5,395 nucleotides of DNA, taken from contig CAJLRT010000094.1 of the NCBI GenBank assembly GCA_905209135.1, forward strand, positions 1 to 5,395. The letters run 5' to 3'. The position numbers and the translations under genes are program-made. The stretch is from an uncultured Eubacteriales bacterium. Its GTDB lineage: Bacteria > Bacillota > Clostridia > Oscillospirales > UMGS1783. The notes under the pieces were generated by a model. That model ran no database searches and was not told the DNA's origin. It was given only the letters and a program-made list of their open reading frames with translations. This document shows, in pieces, positions 1 to 4,260 of this stretch (position 1 is its first letter; the number at the start of each line of letters is the position of its first letter).

Positions 1-282
1 GGGTCCCGGTCCCGCGGAGGAAAAGCGCCGCGCGGCGGGTGAACTCTGCGCGCTGCATCCGCGCAGGAGCGGATTTGCGCGGTTCGGGTCGGTTCCGCCG
101 CGGGGCACATAGGATATGAGTAGCCGGGAGCCGGCGGCGCGGTGCGGCATGACGCATCCTCCGCCGCGGCGCCCCTCCGGGACGGCGCGGTCCGCCCGGA
201 GCCGTTCCCAGAACAGCCGCGCAGACGGCGGGCGCATCCCGCCTATCTCATGAGGCGGACCGGCGGTACGTTTCCTCCTGTA

Positions 283-297
283 CTGCGTATATAGGAC
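283..297 (+). promoter_or_regulatory. Possible upstream -10 element (CTGCGTATATAGG)
   Basis: TATATA at 288-293 is a small AT-rich break in GC-rich sequence and matches the -10 consensus at four of six positions. I see no good -35 at the usual distance. A very similar string, CTGC followed by TATATATAGGG, recurs at 536-551 close to the operon. If it is active, transcription would start near 300 and give a leader of about 350 bases. This is a weak call based only on motif similarity. Confidence 0.15.
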
Positions 298-415
298 GTG
301 AAGAAGACAGGACCGCGCCGCACGCAGGCGCGAATACGGATGGCGACGCTTGGTTTTTCCGGAAGGCGGGGGCCCCCTGCCGGCCATTGGAATGGAAAAG
401 AACGACGTATCATGC

Positions 416-447
416 AGGAGCGGGGACGCGGACGCGCCCCCGCTCCT
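416..447 (+). other. Strong GC-rich stem-loop without a T tract
   Basis: Bases 416-425 pair perfectly with 438-447 (10 bp), and after one A/C mismatch 427-429 pair with 434-436 around a GGAC loop. No run of T follows, so it is not a standard intrinsic terminator by itself. It lies about 20 bases before the terminator-like hairpin at 468-507 and could be part of a folded leader RNA, or the conserved end of an upstream transcript. Confidence 0.4.
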
Positions 448-467
448 CTGCGCGCGGCGCGGCCTGT

Positions 468-507
468 GGTCCGGCTTCACAATCCCGCGGCCGGACTTAC
501 CTTTTTT
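468..507 (+). terminator. Candidate intrinsic terminator or attenuator
   Basis: A stem forms between 469-475 and 490-496 (seven Watson-Crick pairs, extendable by G-T wobbles at 468/497 and 476/489), with a loop of roughly 13 bases. Five bases after the stem comes a run of six T (502-507). This is the layout of a rho-independent terminator, although the gap between stem and T run is a little long. It sits about 150 bases before the first gene. It may therefore end an upstream transcript, or act as an attenuator if transcription starts further upstream. Confidence 0.45.
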
Positions 508-521
508 CCATTATTTATAAA
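492..521 (+). promoter_or_regulatory. Candidate operon promoter, TATAAA -10
   Basis: TATAAA at 516-521 matches five of six positions of the vegetative -10 consensus. A weak -35 (CGGACT, 492-497, three of six matches) lies 18 bases upstream and overlaps the end of the terminator-like stem. The site is in the only AT-rich island of the window (about 497-549), which supports promoter use. A start near 528 would leave a leader of about 125 bases before the first start codon. Confidence 0.35.
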
Positions 522-535
522 AAGTAGGGATTCCC

Positions 536-570
536 CTGCTTATATATAGGGCAGAGGCGTTTCCGCCCTA
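536..570 (+). promoter_or_regulatory. Alternative TATATATA -10 with inverted repeat across the start region
   Basis: TATATATA at 541-548 is a second possible -10, preceded by TG at 537-538 but without a clear -35. Immediately overlapping it, TAGGGC (547-552) and GCCCTA (565-570) form a perfect 6-bp inverted repeat with a 12-base spacer. If this -10 is used, the repeat spans the transcription start and could be an operator or the first hairpin of the mRNA. I recognise no specific regulator motif. Confidence 0.25.
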
Positions 571-634
571 CCCGCAGGCGGGACGGCCGGGAACAAACGC
601 GCGCGAGTACCGTCTAATACGGAGGACAACAAGT

Positions 635-658
635 TTGAAAAGGGGTTTCGGGCTATGA
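635..658 (+). CDS. Possible 7-codon TTG leader ORF coupled to the first adaptor gene
   Basis: The best Shine-Dalgarno sequence upstream of the operon, GGAGG at 621-625, is 29 bases from the ATG at 655 but exactly 9 bases from a TTG at 635. That is the same spacing seen before the ATPase and second adaptor genes. The TTG opens a frame encoding MKRGFGL that stops at TGA 656-658, overlapping the next start as ATGA, the same junction used twice later in this operon. It could be a translational coupling leader. It could also be the real gene start if one base were missing from the A/G run at 638-645: inserting one A would give an in-frame start 7 codons upstream. Coincidence is also possible. Confidence 0.25.
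   Translation: MKRGFGL
638..645 (+). promoter_or_regulatory. Ribosome binding site of the first adaptor gene (AAAAGGGG)
   Basis: AAAAGGGG lies 9 bases before the ATG at 655 and resembles the AAGGGGG that serves the permease gene. It supports the ATG start, but it is weaker than the GGAGG at 621-625. Confidence 0.5.
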
Positions 659-2052
659 GTAAGAAGAAAAAAACGATCATCGCCGCCTGCATCGCGGCGG
701 TTCTCGTCGTTGGCGGAGGGATCGCCGCATGGCTGATTTTCGGCGGCGGCAGCGGAGCAGGCGAGTCCGTATACGTGGAAAACGTGGGCGATATCGCCGG
801 ACTCGGCAGCGGTTCAGGCCTGTTCAGCCGCTACGGCGGCGTGGTGGAGGCGCAGGAGATCGTGCGCCTGAATCTGGACCAGGAAAAAACGCTCGGCGAA
901 ATTTTCGTCGAGGTAGGCGACGAGGTCAAGGCCGGGGACTCGCTGTTTTCCTACGACGTGGAGAGCCTGAAGCTCACGTACGAACAACTGAAAATAGACC
1001 TTGCGGGCATTGAGAACAATATAAAAACCCAAAAGGAGCAGATTGCCGACCTGAAAAACCAGCTCTCCGGCGCGGGCGGCGACGAGCGCCTGGAGCTGAC
1101 GCTGCAGATTCAGACGATGGAACTGCAGGTGGAGCAGGCGGCTTACGACCGGGACAAAAAACAGCTCGAGGTGGATAAGGCCGAAGCGGCCATATCCGAC
1201 AACGTCGTAAAGTCCGGCATAGACGGCGTCGTGCGCTCCATTGACACGACGGGCGGCGGACAGCCGGGCGGAGAGGACGTCTATATGGACCCGAGCATGC
1301 AGGAGACCGCCTTCATGACGCTCATGTCCAGCCAGGACTACCGGGTCAAGGGCACGGTGAGCGAGCAGACGGTCAGCCTGCTTGCGCCCGGCATGCCGGT
1401 GATCGTACGTTCCCGGACCGACGAAACGCAGATATGGCGGGGCACGCTTGAATCCATCAATACGGAGCAGCCCGAGACGAATACGGGCGGCGGCGTATAC
1501 TACGGCGGGATGGACAGCGGCCAGACCGCGTCCAAATACCCTTTCTACATAACCCTGGAGGACAGCGGCGGGCTGATGATGGGCCAGCATGTGTATATAG
1601 AGCCGGACATGGGCCAGTCCCAGGCAAAGGACGGGATATGGATTCCCTCCTACTACATCGTCCGGGAGGACGAAGAGGCTTTCGTCTATGCCGACAACGG
1701 CAAGGGCCGGCTGGAAAAGCGCAACATTGCGCTGGGCGGCTATGACGAGGGCATGGACACGCACGAAGTGACGGACGGCCTTACGGCCGAGGACTTTATC
1801 GCATTCCCGGCCGAGGGGATACAGGCGGGCGCTGCGACTGTAAAGCCCTCCGAGCAGCAGCCGCAGGCGCCTGAGCAGCCCGACCTGCCGGGCGGTGAAA
1901 TGGACGGCGGCATGGCGGAGGGCGGCGAAGCGTACGACGAAATGGACGGCGGCACGGTGGACGACGGCATAGTGTATGGCGGTCTGGACGGCGGCACGGC
2001 GACTGTCCCTGCGGACGGCGCGGGCCTGCCGCACGCCGCTACGGAGGGGTGA
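655..2052 (+). CDS. ABC exporter membrane fusion (adaptor) protein 1, HlyD/MacA/YknX family
   Basis: This 465-residue protein is inferred to be the extracytoplasmic adaptor of the ABC exporter encoded downstream. It has a basic start (KKKK, residues 3-6) and one N-terminal membrane anchor at about 7-30. The first half of a biotinyl-lipoyl-like domain follows at about 60-101, with GDEVKAGDSLFSYD at 88-101. A charged, Leu-spaced coiled-coil hairpin covers about 103-180 and turns at a Gly-rich loop (137-143). The second lipoyl half is at about 181-196 (SGIDGVVRS), then beta-barrel and membrane-proximal domains to about 390. A Gly/Tyr-rich loop (278-290) sits in the barrel. The last 70 residues are a Pro/Gln/Glu linker and three 14-residue Gly/Asp repeats, not usual for the family. 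The ATG is backed by AAAAGGGG 9 bases upstream, and no in-frame alternative start is nearby. The ATPase gene follows after 4 bases. Family assignment is firm; substrate is unknown. Confidence 0.88.
   Translation: MSKKKKTIIAACIAAVLVVGGGIAAWLIFGGGSGAGESVYVENVGDIAGLGSGSGLFSRYGGVVEAQEIVRLNLDQEKTLGEIFVEVGDEVKAGDSLFSYDVESLKLTYEQLKIDLAGIENNIKTQKEQIADLKNQLSGAGGDERLELTLQIQTMELQVEQAAYDRDKKQLEVDKAEAAISDNVVKSGIDGVVRSIDTTGGGQPGGEDVYMDPSMQETAFMTLMSSQDYRVKGTVSEQTVSLLAPGMPVIVRSRTDETQIWRGTLESINTEQPETNTGGGVYYGGMDSGQTASKYPFYITLEDSGGLMMGQHVYIEPDMGQSQAKDGIWIPSYYIVREDEEAFVYADNGKGRLEKRNIALGGYDEGMDTHEVTDGLTAEDFIAFPAEGIQAGAATVKPSEQQPQAPEQPDLPGGEMDGGMAEGGEAYDEMDGGTVDDGIVYGGLDGGTATVPADGAGLPHAATEG
1897..2022 (+). repeat. 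Three tandem 42-base repeats encoding a Gly/Asp-rich 14-residue unit
   Basis: Three 42-base units start at 1897, 1939 and 1981, each carrying TGGACGGCGGCA at the same offset (1901, 1943 and 1985). They encode EMDGGMAEGGEAYD, EMDGGTVDDGIVYG and the degraded GLDGGTATVPADGA (residues 415-456 of adaptor 1). The exact period, kept in frame, points to tandem duplication. The tail is acidic and probably disordered; its role is unknown. Confidence 0.75.
2043..2047 (+). promoter_or_regulatory. Ribosome binding site deciding the ATPase start
   Basis: GGAGG lies inside the last codons of adaptor 1, 9 bases before the ATG at 2057. It fixes that ATG as the start in preference to an in-frame ATG at 1976, which lies deep in the preceding gene and would add 27 residues with no family counterpart. 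Confidence 0.8.
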
Positions 2053-2056
2053 ACGC

Positions 2057-2734
2057 ATGCTGATAGAACTGAAAGCGGTCTGCAAGGAGTACCGGCAGGG
2101 GAAGGCGGCCGTCCCCGTGCTCCGGGATATAAACATGCAGGTGGAACAGGGCGAGTACCTCGCCATCATGGGCCCCTCCGGCTCCGGCAAGACGACGCTT
2201 ATGAATATTCTGGGGCTTCTGGATACGCCGACGAGCGGCGAATACCTGCTTGAGGGCAGGGACAATACGAACCTGCCCGACGCGGAGACGGCCCGCATAC
2301 GAAACCAGAGCATCGGCTTTGTATTCCAGACGTTTCACCTGCTCCCGCGCAAATCGGCGCTTGACAACGTCATGCTGCCGCTTATCTACGGGGGCGTGGG
2401 GCGCAGGGAGCGCAGGGAGCGGGCGGCCGAGGCGCTGGAGCGGGTGGGCCTTGCCGACCGGATGGATTTCAAGCCGACGCAACTGTCCGGCGGCCAGCGC
2501 CAGCGCGTCGCCATCGCGCGCGCCATCTGCACAAAGCCGAAGCTGCTGCTTGCCGACGAGCCGACCGGCGCGCTCGACACGGCGGCGGGCGCGCAGGTGA
2601 TGGATATTTTCGACCAGCTCCACAGCGAGGGGGATACGATCATCGTCATCACCCACGAGCAGGAGGTCGCCGACCGCACGAACAGAATTTACCATATTCG
2701 CGACGGCTTGCTGCGGGGAGGTGCGCCCGTATGA
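2057..2734 (+). CDS. ABC transporter ATP-binding protein, MacB/LolD/YknY type
   Basis: This 225-residue cytoplasmic ATPase would dimerise and power the permease encoded by the fourth gene. All nucleotide-binding motifs are intact: Walker A GPSGSGKT (39-46), Q-loop Gln91 in FVFQTFHLLP, signature LSGGQ (143-147), Walker B LLLAD with catalytic Glu168, D-loop GALD (171-174) and switch His200 (VITHEQ). The LLPRKSALDNVMLPLIY stretch after the Q-loop is characteristic of the MacB/LolD (type VII, mechanotransmission) branch. The length is normal for a stand-alone ATPase of this group; there is no fused membrane domain, unlike Gram-negative MacB. It starts 4 bases after adaptor 1, and its stop overlaps the start of adaptor 2 as ATGA, so subunit synthesis is probably coupled. 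Function as ATPase is clear; what is exported is not. Confidence 0.95.
   Translation: MLIELKAVCKEYRQGKAAVPVLRDINMQVEQGEYLAIMGPSGSGKTTLMNILGLLDTPTSGEYLLEGRDNTNLPDAETARIRNQSIGFVFQTFHLLPRKSALDNVMLPLIYGGVGRRERRERAAEALERVGLADRMDFKPTQLSGGQRQRVAIARAICTKPKLLLADEPTGALDTAAGAQVMDIFDQLHSEGDTIIVITHEQEVADRTNRIYHIRDGLLRGGAPV
2717..2721 (+). promoter_or_regulatory. Ribosome binding site of adaptor 2
   Basis: GGAGG lies within GGGGAGGTG, 9 bases before the ATG at 2731 and inside the 3' end of the ATPase gene. It supports the ATGA-overlapping start. Confidence 0.75.
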
Positions 2735-4260
2735 AAAAGAGGACAAAAATCATTCTTGCCGCAGCCACTGCCGCCGCGCTTGTGTGCGGGATTATCGCGG
2801 CCGTGTTCCTAGGCCGCAGCCGCGACCCGGTCGAGGTGGTCGCCGTCGCCAACCTGCAGCTCGGCGGGACGCCGGACGGGCTGAACGCCTACGGTACGGT
2901 CGCCACCGAGCGCAGCCAGCAGGTGAAATACCGCAGCGACCAGAAAATAGAGCGGATTTACGTCTCGCCCGGCGACAGCGTCGAGGTGGGCGACCCCCTG
3001 CTTGCGTACGACGTGACCATGAACAGCATACAGCTCCGCCTGAAAAAACTGGAGCTGAGCAGACTGGAACTCGGGATAAAACAGGCAAAGCAGCAGATAC
3101 AGATTCTGCAGAACACAAAGCCTTACGAGCCGGCACCTGCGCCGGAGCCCGAACCCGAGCCGGAGCCCGTGCCGGAACCCGAGCCCGTGCCGCCGGAAGT
3201 CGTCGGCGCGGACGCCGCGCCCTATGCGGGCACGGGCGGGAAGGGCGACCCGCTCCTGTACCTCTGCCCATCGGGCAGCACCATCACTTCGGAGTTTATT
3301 ATGCTCCTGTCCGGCCGCGCCGCGCAGGAGAACGCGGCCGTCTACGCGCGGCTGGAAGCGCGCGCGGGGAACGCGGCCGACGGCGCGCTTATCCACGCAT
3401 ACGACATGGTATTTGAACCCGACGGCCGGTTTTCCTATGCGCTGGAACTGCCCGCGCCGGAACCCGAGCCGGAACCGGAACCCGAGCCCGAACCCGAGCC
3501 GGAACCGGGCCTGACGGCGGAAGAGATCGCGCAGCAGATCCTGGCGCTGCAGCAGCAGGTGCGCAGCGACGAGCTGGCGCTCATGCAGGCGCAGGTGGAC
3601 GTGAAAAAGCTGGAGAGCCAGGGCGCGGACGGCGTGCTGAAAAGCACCGTGTCGGGCGTGGTGGGGACCGTGGGCGACCCCGCTGTGCTGGCGGACGGCG
3701 AGGTTTTGCTCGACATCGCGGGCGGGTCCGGGTATGTGATCCGGGCCGTCGTCGGCGAGCTCAGCCTGGAAAAGCTCGCCGTGGGCAGCATGATGAACGT
3801 GTTCTCCTATGAAACGGGCGTGAGCTGCACCGGCCGCGTCAGCGAGATCGGCGATATTCCCGTATCCGGATACTACGACGGCGGCAACGGGAACAGCTCC
3901 GGGTACATCGTCACAGTGCGCGTGGAGGACCCGGACGTCCAGCTCAAAAACTGGGAGGGCGTGGAGCTGAGCATGATTACGGACGGCATGAACGGCGGCA
4001 GCCTGTTTCTGGACTGCGCCTATGTGCGCGAACAGGACGGCGAAAGCTACGTCATGGCCGCGCGCGACGGCGTGCTCGTCCGGGAGCGGGTCGCGACGGG
4101 CCGGACCATGTACAACTATATTGAGATTCTGTCTCCGAACCTGACGCTTGAGGACTATATCGCGTTCCCCTACAGCAAGGAAAAGCTGGAGGGCGCGCCG
4201 GTCCGGATGCCGGACGGCGCGGACGCGGACATTGCGGTGAAAGGGGGATACGGCGGATGA
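2731..4260 (+). CDS. Membrane fusion (adaptor) protein 2 with a Pro-Glu-flanked insert domain in the hairpin
   Basis: This 509-residue protein has the HlyD/MacA plan. An N-terminal anchor (about 5-28) is followed by the first lipoyl half (about 63-94, SPGDSVEVGDPLLAYD), coiled-coil helix 1 (97-130), helix 2 (261-297), the second lipoyl half (about 300-328, STVSGVVGTVGD), then beta-barrel and membrane-proximal domains ending near LTLEDYIAFP (471-480). Between the two helices, where a short turn is expected, lie a Pro-Glu rod (133-155), a globular-looking segment (157-240) and a second rod with eight EP units (244-259). This makes it longer than adaptor 1 despite lacking that protein's C-terminal tail. 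The membrane-proximal parts of the two adaptors resemble each other, suggesting old duplication. The start is set by GGAGG at 2717 and the ATGA overlap with the ATPase; the stop overlaps the permease start the same way. Adaptor identity is firm. The function of the insert is unknown; a wall-reaching or substrate-binding head is my inference. Confidence 0.87.
   Translation: MKKRTKIILAAATAAALVCGIIAAVFLGRSRDPVEVVAVANLQLGGTPDGLNAYGTVATERSQQVKYRSDQKIERIYVSPGDSVEVGDPLLAYDVTMNSIQLRLKKLELSRLELGIKQAKQQIQILQNTKPYEPAPAPEPEPEPEPVPEPEPVPPEVVGADAAPYAGTGGKGDPLLYLCPSGSTITSEFIMLLSGRAAQENAAVYARLEARAGNAADGALIHAYDMVFEPDGRFSYALELPAPEPEPEPEPEPEPEPEPGLTAEEIAQQILALQQQVRSDELALMQAQVDVKKLESQGADGVLKSTVSGVVGTVGDPAVLADGEVLLDIAGGSGYVIRAVVGELSLEKLAVGSMMNVFSYETGVSCTGRVSEIGDIPVSGYYDGGNGNSSGYIVTVRVEDPDVQLKNWEGVELSMITDGMNGGSLFLDCAYVREQDGESYVMAARDGVLVRERVATGRTMYNYIEILSPNLTLEDYIAFPYSKEKLEGAPVRMPDGADADIAVKGGYGG
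3127..3195 (+). repeat. Pro-Glu repeat tract 1
   Basis: This tract encodes residues 133-155 of adaptor 2, an alternating Pro with Glu, Ala or Val run (EPAPAPEPEP then VPEPEPVP). It is built from near-repeating GAGCCC/GAACCC/GAGCCG hexamers. Alternating Pro favours an extended, stiff polyproline-like rod. It shares a 20-base exact sequence (3145-3164) with tract 2 (3484-3503). Confidence 0.85.
3199..3450 (+). other. Insert domain region of adaptor 2 (about 84 residues)
   Basis: Residues 157-240 are neither Pro-rich nor coiled-coil. They begin with a Gly-rich lead (GTGGKGDPLLYLCPSG, 167-182) and then alternate hydrophobic and polar residues (TSEFIMLLSG, AVYARLEAR, ALIHAYDMVF, GRFSYALEL), which suggests a small beta-rich fold. 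It has one cysteine (179). I do not recognise a named domain. Being boxed in by two Pro-Glu rods suggests a head carried away from the adaptor body. Confidence 0.6.
3451..3507 (+). repeat. Pro-Glu repeat tract 2
   Basis: Residues 241-259 of adaptor 2 are PAP followed by eight EP units, mirroring tract 1 on the other side of the insert domain. Its 20-base stretch 3484-3503 is identical to 3145-3164, in the same reading frame and 339 bases (113 codons) apart. Confidence 0.85.
4243..4247 (+). promoter_or_regulatory. Ribosome binding site of the permease gene
   Basis: AAGGGGGA (core at 4243-4247) lies 9 bases before the ATG at 4257, within the last codons of adaptor 2. It is the same spacing as elsewhere in the operon and supports the ATGA start. 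Confidence 0.65.

Larger units (their letters stand above)
1..467. other. Gene-free, GC-rich, structure-rich upstream region
   Basis: I see no supportable gene, tRNA, rRNA or known riboswitch here. Short open frames run in from the left edge (for example one ending in a TAG at 110-112), but none has a recognisable product, so a few codons of an upstream gene cannot be excluded. The stretch holds several inverted repeats: a 12-base perfect palindrome at 26-37; stems 46-52/60-66 and 57-62/69-74, which exclude each other; a 9-bp inverted repeat 188-196/254-262; and the competing stems 227-232/238-243 and 239-244/253-258. Such stems are partly expected at this GC content. The region could be a 3' flank of an upstream transcript, a long leader RNA or plain intergenic DNA. 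Confidence 0.5.

Noticed and set aside
1..297. Possible structured RNA gene (RNase P, SRP RNA, tmRNA or T-box)
   Set aside because: I looked for their hallmark strings, such as the T-box sequence, the RNase P conserved core and a tRNA-like 3' end, and found none; stems alone are not enough at this GC content.
298..549. 83-codon plus-strand GTG open frame upstream of the operon
   Set aside because: It has no ribosome binding site, an Arg/Pro-rich composition typical of random GC-rich translation, no recognisable fold, and it runs through the terminator-like hairpin, T run and promoter island.
682..693. Lipobox-like IAAC at residues 9-12 of adaptor 1
   Set aside because: Only a few hydrophobic residues precede the cysteine and the hydrophobic stretch continues well past it, so it reads as a membrane anchor, not a lipoprotein signal. 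LVC at residues 17-19 of adaptor 2 does not fit a lipobox either.
1976..2056. Upstream in-frame ATG giving a 27-residue longer ATPase
   Set aside because: It lies inside the repeat tail of adaptor 1, lacks a ribosome binding site and adds Arg-rich residues absent from the family; the ATG at 2057 has GGAGG at the right distance.
814..2313. Long minus-strand open frame (499 codons) opposite adaptor 1 and the ATPase start
   Set aside because: It is antisense to two genes with clear family motifs. Long antisense frames are expected when third positions are GC-rich, and the translation (many His, Arg and Ala) shows no domain.
3127..3507. Pro-Glu tracts as a CRISPR-like or mobile-element repeat
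   Set aside because: The repeats are hexamer codon repeats kept in frame within one protein. There are no uniform repeat-spacer units, terminal inverted repeats or transposase.
2792..3791. Several minus-strand frames opposite adaptor 2, including one with Gly-Ser repeats
   Set aside because: They are shadows of the Pro-Glu codons read backwards; the plus-strand frame has the adaptor domains, ribosome binding site and coupled start.
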